Assembly: GCA_900550595.1 (NCBI GenBank)
Contig: URTB01000043.1
Location: 1-9,034 of the forward strand
Source of the DNA: an uncultured Collinsella sp.
GTDB lineage: Bacteria; Actinomycetota; Coriobacteriia; Coriobacteriales; Coriobacteriaceae
DNA: 9,034 bases
Direction: 5' to 3'
In this document: in pieces, positions 1-5,458 of the stretch
How positions within the stretch are numbered: the stretch's first letter is position 1
Layout: each line of letters starts with the position of its first letter
Notes under the pieces: generated by a model
Databases searched by the model: none
What the model saw: only the letters and a program-made list of their open reading frames with translations
Told to the model about the DNA's origin: nothing
Translations under genes and position numbers: made by a program

Positions 1-209
1 GCATGTGGCAGGACCGCAACGGCGGTTACACCCGCATCATGAAGCTCGGTAACCGTAAGGGCGATAACGCTCCTATCGTTATCATGGAGCTCGTCACCGA
101 GCCTTGCACGCCTAAGGCCAAGAAGGCTGCTCCGGCCCCCAAGAAGGCCGCTGCTCCCAAGAAGGTCGAGGCCGTCGAGGAGGCTCCTGCTGAGGAGACC
201 GCTGAGTAG
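1..209 (+). CDS. rplQ: Large ribosomal subunit protein bL17, C-terminal part (5' end outside window)
   Basis: This is the 3' end of the gene for ribosomal protein L17, a structural protein of the 50S subunit. The frame enters at base 3, with bases 1-2 ending the previous codon, and stops with TAG at 207-209. The first ~30 visible residues carry the conserved end of the L17 core ([17 protein letters not shown] followed by a hydrophobic strand ending in MELV). After it comes a ~37-residue tail of Ala, Lys, Pro and finally Glu ([19 protein letters not shown]). Such low-complexity tails are common on L17 of actinobacteria and are probably disordered. In many Gram-positive bacteria rplQ closes the rpsM-rpsK-rpsD-rpoA-rplQ cluster and truA follows, as here. 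A strong intrinsic terminator 27 bp after the stop suggests that the ribosomal operon ends here. Confidence 0.95.
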   Translation, partial: MWQDRNGGYTRIMKLGNRKGDNAPIVIMELVTEPCTPKAKKAAPAPKKAAAPKKVEAVEEAPAEETAE

Positions 210-235
210 ACATTCTGTCTGCATAGGCTATATTC

Positions 236-266
236 GAGGGGTACGTTCGCGTACCCCTCTTTTTTT
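236..266 (+). terminator. Intrinsic terminator after rplQ
   Basis: A perfect 10-bp stem (236-245 GAGGGGTACG with 250-259) closes a TTCG tetraloop at 246-249 and is followed by seven T residues at 260-266. This is a textbook Rho-independent terminator for the ribosomal protein operon. It lies 36 bp before the truA start, so truA is either read through or has its own promoter. Confidence 0.93.
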
Positions 267-301
267 GTCGCAATACCGTTGCTAGTTTGTTGGGAGCGCC
301 C

Positions 302-1126
302 ATGACTGCGCCGTCTGATTTCAATTCGACCCCCGAGCTCGACGCCACCCTTGTATTTCGCGTGGCCTACGATGGCTCCTCCTATAGCGGATTTGCCGAG
401 CAGCCGGGCCAGACGACGGTTGCAGGCGAGCTGCGCCATGCAATCGAGACGTTGCTGCGCCGCCCAATCGATCTGACGTGCGCGGGGCGTACCGATGCCG
501 GAGTTCATGCGGTGGCCCAATACATCAGCGTGCCTGTAACGGACGCTGAGCTCGCTTTGACGCGCCGTAGGTGGCTGAGGGCTATGGATGCCCTCCTGGG
601 CAAAGATATCGCCATAAACGAGGTCTACAAGGCTCGTAAGGGCTTTTCTGCACGTTTTGACGCGCGCTCTCGTACTTACACCTATCGCATTGCCGACCGT
701 GATGCGCGGCCCGTGCTGTCACGCGGTGCCGTGTGGTGGCATCGCTATCCCCTCGACGTCGATGCGATGGCGGCCGCCTGCCCTGCGCTTTTGGGCGAGC
801 AGGACTTTAAGAGCTTTTGCAAGGTCGCCTCTGCCGTGGGCAAACCTACGCACCGCTGCGTAATGCGTGCCGAGTTTGACCATGAGGTCGCCTTTGGCGA
901 GGACATCCTCACGTTTACCATCGAGGGCAATGCGTTTTTGCATTCGATGGTGCGAACCATTGTGGGCACCCTTGTCGAGATCGGCATGCATCGCCGCGAT
1001 CCCGAGTGGATGCGCGAGGTAATTGATGCCTGCGATCGCTCCGCTGCCGGTCCTACGGCGCCCGCATGCGGTCTTACCTTTATGGGCGTGGACTACGACC
1101 CCGCCGAGCTTGTGGTGCTCGATTAG
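302..1126 (+). CDS. truA: tRNA pseudouridine(38-40) synthase TruA
   Basis: TruA converts uridines 38, 39 and 40 in the anticodon arm of many tRNAs to pseudouridine, acting in the cytoplasm. The 274-residue product has the usual family length. Near the N-terminus are VAYDGSSYSGFAEQPGQ and, at residues 62-70, the signature GRTDAGVHA, in which D65 is the expected catalytic aspartate. The C-terminal half contains the conserved FCKVAS and FLHSMVRTIVGTLVEIG segments. I chose the ATG at 302 because GGGAG (292-296) lies 5 bases upstream. An in-frame TTG at 287 would add five residues (MLGAP) but has no comparable ribosome-binding site. The gene follows rplQ, its usual neighbour in Gram-positive bacteria, but a strong terminator lies between them. 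No clear terminator follows truA. Confidence 0.96.
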   Translation: MTAPSDFNSTPELDATLVFRVAYDGSSYSGFAEQPGQTTVAGELRHAIETLLRRPIDLTCAGRTDAGVHAVAQYISVPVTDAELALTRRRWLRAMDALLGKDIAINEVYKARKGFSARFDARSRTYTYRIADRDARPVLSRGAVWWHRYPLDVDAMAAACPALLGEQDFKSFCKVASAVGKPTHRCVMRAEFDHEVAFGEDILTFTIEGNAFLHSMVRTIVGTLVEIGMHRRDPEWMREVIDACDRSAAGPTAPACGLTFMGVDYDPAELVVLD

Positions 1127-1245
1127 GGAAGTGGCTGCCTGACGGCGATCTTTGTGTGCGGCGCCTGTGGGCGGGGCGTGTTCAACATCTGTTCTTGACG
1201 TGCATCGCGACGGGCGACCATCCGCATTAATTGACGGGGTGTACC

Positions 1246-2322
1246 ATGAACGACAGTTTGTTACTGGCTGTCGAGAGGACGGAAAACTTGGTTCGACGTG
1301 GTTCGCATCCGCGACTTTCGGTGATCCTGATTGTTGAGGGTTCGCCCAGTTATACGATGCGCGCTCTCGAGAGCATCCAGAACCAAGACCTCTACGATTT
1401 GCAGATTGTCGTCGTTTGCCGCGGCGTGGTAGCCGGTGTGCGCCATTCGCTCGAAGTTGCTGCCGACAGAGACATTCATATTGATTTGATTGATGTTGAG
1501 GACCCAGTGCCTGGCGCCTGCCTGCGTGCCGGTTTTGCGGCTTCGCGCGGCTCCCAGATCATTGCGATGAATGCCAATGAGTGGTTTGCGCCGCAGTCCC
1601 TTTCGCAGATGGTCGAAAGCTCCTGCGACGCTTCTGCTGACATCGTGTTTCCCTCTGTTTCGCTCGATCGCTACGATGTTCACCGCGAACGTCATTCCCG
1701 AGTTTTGGACGCGACATCCGTTTCTGAAGATGAGGACCGGGCGGCTTGCCTGACCCAATTGGTTTCCTGTGGTTTAATCCGACAGACCTCTGGCGTGCTG
1801 TATGATCGCGCCTTCTTTGAGGCGTGCCTTGCGCATGGCGATGCGTTTCGCACGGTGTCTTTTTTGACGTTCGCGCTTTCGCAGGCAAAGCGCGTTTCGG
1901 GATGTGGCCGTGCCCGTTTTCATGCAGTGGCGCCGTCGATTACGGAGACGTTTGACCCCACGATGTTTGCCAGGCTTTCTGATGATATCGGGGCGCTCGA
2001 CAGGCTTGCCGACTCGCTTGCCGTCGCGGGCGGTGGCGATCAGTTGAAGCTGGTCTGCCAGCGGTATTACTACGCCGGCCTGGTTGCCTGCATCGAAAAT
2101 TTGTGTCTGAGCCCCCATGGGGTGTCTTCAATAGAGCGTTCGGCCCGTTTGCATGATATGCTCGAAGCGCAGCGTACCCGTCAGATGGTTGCGGCTCTTA
2201 AGGGCAATCATCGGGGCTTAGGTCTGCTCTATGGTTCGATAGCTAGTGCCAAGCCTATGCGGTGTGCGTTATATACGCATCTGGTGGCCTTTTTCAATCG
2301 TTCGGGCGTCAGGACTGTCTAG
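1246..2322 (+). CDS. GT2-like (GT-A fold) glycosyltransferase family protein, DxD position not conserved
   Basis: The 358-residue product resembles family 2 glycosyltransferases only in its first ~130 residues. It has an opening strand RLSVILIVEG (23-32), a TMRALESIQNQDLYDLQIVVV segment split over 37-58, and AAS-RGSQIIAMNANEWFAP around 98-116. That last segment aligns in pattern with the usual 'A.G.yi..lDaDD...p' stretch, but the metal-binding DxD is replaced by N109-A110-N111, with E112 next to it. The remainder (about 130-358) is divergent, probably mostly helical, and I do not recognise it. No signal peptide or membrane helix is evident, so it is likely cytoplasmic. ATG 1246 follows ACGGGG (1234-1239) by 6 bases; an in-frame TTG at 1231 is less likely. 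The gene ends with tandem TAG codons (2320-2325). Donor and acceptor are unknown. It may act in cell-wall or capsule glycan synthesis, or be a catalytically inactive homologue. Confidence 0.72.
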   Translation: MNDSLLLAVERTENLVRRGSHPRLSVILIVEGSPSYTMRALESIQNQDLYDLQIVVVCRGVVAGVRHSLEVAADRDIHIDLIDVEDPVPGACLRAGFAASRGSQIIAMNANEWFAPQSLSQMVESSCDASADIVFPSVSLDRYDVHRERHSRVLDATSVSEDEDRAACLTQLVSCGLIRQTSGVLYDRAFFEACLAHGDAFRTVSFLTFALSQAKRVSGCGRARFHAVAPSITETFDPTMFARLSDDIGALDRLADSLAVAGGGDQLKLVCQRYYYAGLVACIENLCLSPHGVSSIERSARLHDMLEAQRTRQMVAALKGNHRGLGLLYGSIASAKPMRCALYTHLVAFFNRSGVRTV

Positions 2323-2331
2323 TAGCGTGTT

Positions 2332-2365
2332 TTTCGAAATAAATTGCATGGAATTGTTTCGAAAT
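2332..2365. repeat. Two direct copies of TTTCGAAAT
   Basis: TTTCGAAAT occurs at 2332-2340 and again at 2357-2365, a period of 25 bp. The core TTTCGAAA is itself a palindrome, so each copy could bind a dimeric regulator. Both lie upstream of the candidate argR promoter. No function is known to me for this sequence. Confidence 0.5.
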
Positions 2366-2407
2366 GCGTTCTTATTCACTAAAACCCTCAAATAGCGCTA
2401 AACTATT

Positions 2408-2424
2408 CAATCACTAAGTGATTG
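2408..2424. promoter_or_regulatory. Perfect 17-bp palindrome, candidate operator in front of argR
   Basis: The arms CAATCACT (2408-2415) and AGTGATTG (2417-2424) are exact reverse complements around a single A at 2416. The element sits just downstream of the candidate -10 (2399-2404), where bound protein would block transcription. It does not match the ARG-box consensus, so either a divergent ArgR site (autoregulation) or another repressor site is possible. It is only 30 bp before the start codon. Confidence 0.5.
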
Positions 2425-2454
2425 TCTCCGCCATCTTTTGGAGTGAGGTTTTGT

Positions 2455-2892
2455 ATGGCCAAAAAACGCAATGGGCGCCAGGATGCCATCAGAGATATTG
2501 TTCGCAATAAGGACGTACGTACGCAGCGCGTTTTGGTAGACGAGCTCCGCGCCATGGGTTTCGATTGCACGCAGGCGACCGTTTCGCGCGACATCGCGGA
2601 CATGGGACTGCGTAAGCTCCCCGAGGGCATCTATGTCCTTGCCGAGGACCTGCATCTGCAGCGCATGGTTTCCGAGTTGGTTACCGGCGTACTGCGCACC
2701 GATAATCTGGTTATGATCAAGGCACAGCCCGGTACGGCTTCTGGTATTGCCGCAGCGGTCGATGCCGCGGAGCTGCCCGACGTGCTTGGCTCGCTTGCCG
2801 GCAACGACACGATCTTAGTCATTGCGCAGACGGCCGAGGACGGCGAACGCCTTGAGGCGCTCATCAACAAGCTGAGTAACTCTCACAAGTAG
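2455..2892 (+). CDS. argR: Arginine repressor ArgR
   Basis: ArgR is a hexameric transcription factor that uses L-arginine as corepressor to control arginine synthesis and catabolism. The 145-residue product has the standard length. The N-terminal winged helix-turn-helix (about 1-65) contains TQATVSRDIADMGLRKL (39-55), the family's DNA-recognition helix, with S44-R45 as expected contact residues. The C-terminal domain (about 75-145) has the oligomerisation and arginine-binding pattern GTASGIAAAVD (93-103) and GNDTILVIA (116-124), with D118 at the conserved acidic position. ATG 2455 is supported by GGAGTGAGG (2440-2448) six bases upstream; an in-frame TTG at 2422 lies in the palindrome and has no ribosome-binding site. 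No arginine genes are in the window, so its targets lie elsewhere. A candidate promoter and a palindrome precede it, and an intrinsic terminator follows. Confidence 0.95.
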   Translation: MAKKRNGRQDAIRDIVRNKDVRTQRVLVDELRAMGFDCTQATVSRDIADMGLRKLPEGIYVLAEDLHLQRMVSELVTGVLRTDNLVMIKAQPGTASGIAAAVDAAELPDVLGSLAGNDTILVIAQTAEDGERLEALINKLSNSHK

Positions 2893-2942
2893 GGGATGCG
2901 TGGCGCTGCTGCTGTGCCGATTGTTGCTATAGGTAATTGCCG

Positions 2943-2971
2943 AGGGCGTTGACGAAGGTCAGCGCCCTTTT
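2943..2971 (+). terminator. Intrinsic terminator after argR
   Basis: The arms GGGCGTTGAC (2944-2953) and GTCAGCGCCC (2958-2967) form a 10-bp stem with one G-U pair around a GAAG loop. A flanking A-T pair (2943/2968) extends the stem, and four T residues (2968-2971) follow. It lies about 50 bp after the argR stop and ends plus-strand transcription before the convergent PBP gene. Confidence 0.88.
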
Positions 2972-3041
2972 GCATGCCGGCACCCGTTGCTCTATCGGTC
3001 CTGCAGCCGGGGCCGTCGTGGCATCTTGTGGCATCTGCCGA

Positions 3042-3083
3042 AATAAAGAAGCGCCCGAGCAGCGTACGTGCTGCTCGGGCGCC
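3042..3083 (-). terminator. Intrinsic terminator of the PBP gene (minus strand)
   Basis: Perfect 13-bp arms (3051-3063 and 3070-3082, GCGCCCGAGCAGC and its complement) enclose a 6-base loop. Read on the minus strand, the hairpin is followed by TTCTTTATTT, a U-rich tract, 25 bp or so after the PBP stop codon. An outer 8-bp inverted repeat, GGCATCTG (3030-3037) with CAGATGCC (3091-3098), flanks the whole structure. Confidence 0.9.
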
Positions 3084-3107
3084 TTGGTGTCAGATGCCGC
3101 CTTGCGT

Positions 3108-5297
3108 CTACTGGCCCGTAGAGGGGTCGGGCGTGGGCGTAGGATCGGGGGTAGGCGTCGGCGTGCCACCGTCGCCACCCGTGCCGCCATCGCCACCCGT
3201 GCCACCGTCGCCACCTGTCGTACCGCTATCGCCGGTGGTGTTGCCGCCCGGGGTTTCAGTGGTTGTCGTTGTCGTTGTCGTTGTGGTGGTCGTGGTCTCT
3301 TCCTCTTCTTTTCCCTCGTCTTTATCCTCTTCGTCTTTCTTTTTGTTGTTTGTGCCGTAGAACTTCCAGACGTTATTGTTCTTGTACGTGGGAGCCGTTC
3401 CGGTCGAGAATTCCTCGCGCTCGGTGCCCGCAAGAACGGTGTTCATGAACTTCTTAAAGACGGGCAGGTTGGTGCTGTCGCCCAGCAGGTCTGAACCGTA
3501 CTTTTGGATGGGAATCTCGCCTGCGGAATAACCGGTCCACAGGGCGCATGTCAGTTGCGGCGTGAAGCCGCAGAACCACAGGTTGGTGGTGTTGTCAGTG
3601 GTGCCCGTCTTGCCGGCATAGGGCTGATTGACGTTCAGCGCGCCGGCGGCACCCGTGCCGCTGCCCTGCATGACGCCGGATAGAACATCGGTAACCGCGG
3701 CAGCCTCGCCTTCGGTGAGCACCTGCGTGGGATTGTCGGTGTGCTGGTACAGAACCGAGCCGGTACGCGAGTCGATCTCGGTAATGGCGATGGGCTGACG
3801 GTAGTAGCCACCGTTGGCAAACGTTGCGTAGGCAGATGCCATCTCGAGCGGTGAGATGGACCCGGTGCCGAGCGTCATGACGGGAACGTCCTCGATATTG
3901 TCCTTGGCGGGATCGATGCCAAGCTTTTTGACGAGCGACATGATCTTGTCATTGCCGATGGCTTCGGCCACCTGAATGTAGCCGGTGTTGGATGAGTATG
4001 CCGTTGCCTGTTTAAGCGTGATGTTGCCATAGCTCTGGTTGCCGTAGTTTTGCACCTCGGTCGTGGTGCCCTTGGCCTTGAGCGGCGAGTTGCAGTTGAG
4101 GGTGACGTTGGGGTTCATACCGTTTTGGATGGCAGTTGCCAGCGTAAAGGCCTTAAACGTGGAGCCCACGGGGCGCTTTGCCGTAGCGTGGTTCACGTGA
4201 TTCTCGTCGGCGTTGTAGTCGTAGCCGCCCACCATGCACTTGATGTAGCCGGTCTTGGGGTCAACGACGACCATGCCCATGTCCAGTCCGTCGAGCGAAA
4301 GCGTGTCGAGCTGCGAGCGCACGGCCTCCTCGGCCACCTGCTGCATGGTGGGGTCGATGGTGGTCTTGACGGTCAGACCGCCCTTAAAGAGCACGTCGGT
4401 GGAGAACTCCTGCTCAAGCAGCTGCTTAACGTAGGCGACAAAGTAGGGCTGAGAGTACACATCGACGCCACTGCCCGAAATCTCGGTCACGTTAAGCGTG
4501 ATGGGCTCAGCCTGTGCGGCATCGTGCTCTTCCTGCGTGATGTGGCCCAGACGCAGCATGTTGTCCAGAACCTTGTTGCGGCGGGACAGCGCCAAGTCGG
4601 GATTAACCGTGGGGTCGTACTGCGAGGGCGAGTTGGGAAGGCCGATCAGCAGCGCGGCCTCGCTCAGGGTGAGGTCGGCGGCGGTTTTGGACAGATAGGT
4701 CTCGGCGGCGGCCTCGATGCCATATGCTCCATGGCCGTAGTAGATGGTGTTGAGGTACATCATGAGGATCTCGTCTTTGGAGTACATATCCTCCATCTTG
4801 ATGGCGATATAGGCCTCGCGCACCTTACGCTCGATGGTCGAGTCGAATTGTTCCTCCTGCAAGATGGTGTTGCGAACCAGCTGCTGGGTGATGGTCGATG
4901 CGCCCTCGTGGCCGCCGGTGAGGGTTGCCACCGATGCGCGTGCAATGCCCCAGAGGTCGATGCCGCCGTGCTCGTAGAAGCGCTCGTCCTCAACGTCAAC
5001 GGTGCCCTGCAGCACGTACGGGGACACTTGGTCCTTGGTGATGGACTTGCGGTTTTGCGTGTAGAAACTCGCAATGGTGTTGCCGTTGCAGTCGACGATG
5101 TCGGTGGGCTCGCTCACCAGATACGCGTTGGCATCGGTGTAGTCGGGCAGATCGGACAGCCAGCGGTTGACGTTGCCGATCATGCCGATGCCAAACGCTA
5201 CGCCCGCGATAAGCAGAAAGCCCAAAAACGAGAGCAAGATCATGGGAAGGGCATGTGTCTTAGAGCGACTGCGCCCCTGTCGTTGGCGAGGACCCAT
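3108..5297 (-). CDS. Bifunctional class A penicillin-binding protein (GT51 transglycosylase / transpeptidase)
   Basis: This 729-residue enzyme polymerises lipid II into glycan strands and cross-links the peptides outside the membrane. A basic N-terminus (RQRQGRSRSK) precedes one membrane helix (about 18-41). The GT51 domain has EDERFYEHGGID (103-114, catalytic E103), GASTITQQLVRN (132-143), RKVRE (157-161) and KDEILMMYLNTIYYGHGAYG (174-193). The transpeptidase domain has GSTFK (378-382, acyl-enzyme serine S379), SSN (435-437) and KTGT (563-566), so all key residues are present. From about residue 650 comes a low-complexity tail: Lys/Glu/Asp, 13 consecutive Thr (668-680), GGDGGT repeats and PTPTPDP. 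ATG 5297 is chosen because GGAGGT lies 6 bases upstream on the minus strand; an ATG at 5357 would add 20 residues that do not resemble PBP sequence. The gene converges on argR and diverges from the U32 gene. Confidence 0.95.
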   Translation of the reverse strand: MGPRQRQGRSRSKTHALPMILLSFLGFLLIAGVAFGIGMIGNVNRWLSDLPDYTDANAYLVSEPTDIVDCNGNTIASFYTQNRKSITKDQVSPYVLQGTVDVEDERFYEHGGIDLWGIARASVATLTGGHEGASTITQQLVRNTILQEEQFDSTIERKVREAYIAIKMEDMYSKDEILMMYLNTIYYGHGAYGIEAAAETYLSKTAADLTLSEAALLIGLPNSPSQYDPTVNPDLALSRRNKVLDNMLRLGHITQEEHDAAQAEPITLNVTEISGSGVDVYSQPYFVAYVKQLLEQEFSTDVLFKGGLTVKTTIDPTMQQVAEEAVRSQLDTLSLDGLDMGMVVVDPKTGYIKCMVGGYDYNADENHVNHATAKRPVGSTFKAFTLATAIQNGMNPNVTLNCNSPLKAKGTTTEVQNYGNQSYGNITLKQATAYSSNTGYIQVAEAIGNDKIMSLVKKLGIDPAKDNIEDVPVMTLGTGSISPLEMASAYATFANGGYYRQPIAITEIDSRTGSVLYQHTDNPTQVLTEGEAAAVTDVLSGVMQGSGTGAAGALNVNQPYAGKTGTTDNTTNLWFCGFTPQLTCALWTGYSAGEIPIQKYGSDLLGDSTNLPVFKKFMNTVLAGTEREEFSTGTAPTYKNNNVWKFYGTNNKKKDEEDKDEGKEEEETTTTTTTTTTTTTETPGGNTTGDSGTTGGDGGTGGDGGTGGDGGTPTPTPDPTPTPDPSTGQ
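3165..3297 (-). repeat. Low-complexity repeats encoding the PBP C-terminal tail
   Basis: About 3165-3220 contains tandem 18-bp units with small substitutions (plus-strand pieces such as CGCCACCCGTGCC recur), encoding GGDGGT repeats. About 3256-3297 is an imperfect trinucleotide run (GTT/GTC/GTG on the plus strand) encoding 13 threonines. The mixed synonymous codons in the Thr run suggest selection for the protein sequence rather than recent slippage alone. Copy number may still vary between strains. Confidence 0.8.
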
Positions 5298-5303
5298 ATA
5301 TTG

Positions 5304-5309
5304 ACCTCC
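5304..5309 (-). promoter_or_regulatory. Shine-Dalgarno site that sets the PBP start
   Basis: On the minus strand GGAGGT is followed by six bases and ATG at 5297. It falls inside the reading frame that would extend to the ATG at 5357, so it argues for the shorter 729-residue protein. The same region (ACCTGGAGG) contains CCTGG, which can also pair with the upstream leader hairpin arm. Confidence 0.85.
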
Positions 5310-5319
5310 AGGTATGTCG

Positions 5320-5347
5320 TGCCAGGCGGCAGGTGTTATGCCTGGCA
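5320..5347 (-). promoter_or_regulatory. Inverted repeat in the PBP leader
   Basis: The arms TGCCAGGC (5320-5327) and GCCTGGCA (5340-5347) are perfect 8-bp complements around a 12-base loop. If transcription starts near 5356, this hairpin forms in the mRNA leader about 10 bases before the Shine-Dalgarno site. The CCAGG of the promoter-proximal arm could instead pair with CCTGG beside that site, so alternative structures are possible. Confidence 0.5.
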
Positions 5348-5360
5348 GGATGGACATAAG

Positions 5361-5400
5361 TTATTACACGATAAACCAAACGAGGCACGCGGGGCCTCGT
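5361..5400 (-). promoter_or_regulatory. Divergent PBP/U32 intergenic region: weak -10 for PBP and an inverted repeat
   Basis: On the minus strand TGTAAT (5368-5363) matches the -10 consensus at 5 of 6 positions, but I see no good -35 at normal spacing. Just upstream of it, at 5380-5400, ACGAGGC and GCCTCGT form a perfect 7-bp inverted repeat with a 7-base loop. That repeat could be an operator over the -35 region or a short hairpin. I could not identify a convincing promoter for the plus-strand U32 gene in this region. Confidence 0.35.
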
Positions 5401-5442
5401 GTATGCTGGATGACGGCATTTTTCAGAGTGAATGCATACCTT

Positions 5443-5451
5443 GGTGAGGAG
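5443..5451 (+). promoter_or_regulatory. Shine-Dalgarno site that sets the U32 protein start
   Basis: GGTGAGGAG ends seven bases before the ATG at 5459. It lies downstream of the alternative in-frame ATG at 5432, which has no such site, so the shorter start is preferred. Confidence 0.8.
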
Positions 5452-5458
5452 TTTACCG

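Larger units (their letters stand above)
2323..2454 (+). promoter_or_regulatory. Intergenic region upstream of argR with a candidate promoter
   Basis: This 132-bp AT-richer stretch holds a candidate sigma70-type promoter: TTCACT at 2375-2380 (4 of 6 to TTGACA), an 18-bp spacer, and TAAACT at 2399-2404 (4 of 6 to TATAAT). The predicted start of transcription falls near 2411, inside the palindrome described separately. Two copies of TTTCGAAAT lie further upstream (2332-2340 and 2357-2365). ATTCA, the half-site pentamer of ARG boxes, occurs at 2374-2378 and 2405-2409, about three helical turns apart, but no complete ARG box (TGAAT-N4-ATTCA) is present. No terminator for the preceding gene is visible. 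Confidence 0.4.

Noticed and set aside
1195..1230. Promoter for the glycosyltransferase gene (TTGACG at 1195)
   Set aside because: A 5-of-6 -35 is present, but no acceptable -10 lies 15-19 bp downstream.
2365..2409. Canonical ARG boxes before argR
   Set aside because: ATTCA half-sites occur at 2374 and 2405, but the matching TGAAT halves are missing at the required 4-base spacing.
3165..3220. Short tandem repeats resembling a repeat array
   Set aside because: The units are 18 bp, in frame and encode GGDGGT in the PBP tail; there are no spacers, so this is not CRISPR.
2937..3494. Plus-strand open frames across the PBP tail and terminator region
   Set aside because: They run through two terminators and the complement of low-complexity PBP codons, giving Val/Gly/Arg runs only.
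5351..5377. Plus-strand promoter for the U32 gene (TGGACA, 5 of 6 to the -35)
   Set aside because: The only -10-like hexamer at workable distance is TAAACC at 15-bp spacing, which is too poor to call.
4050..5447. 465-codon open frame on the plus strand opposite the PBP gene
   Set aside because: It is antisense to a gene with intact GT51 and transpeptidase motifs; its composition (Val, Gly, His-rich) is what third-position GC bias produces on the opposite strand, and it shows no recognisable domain.
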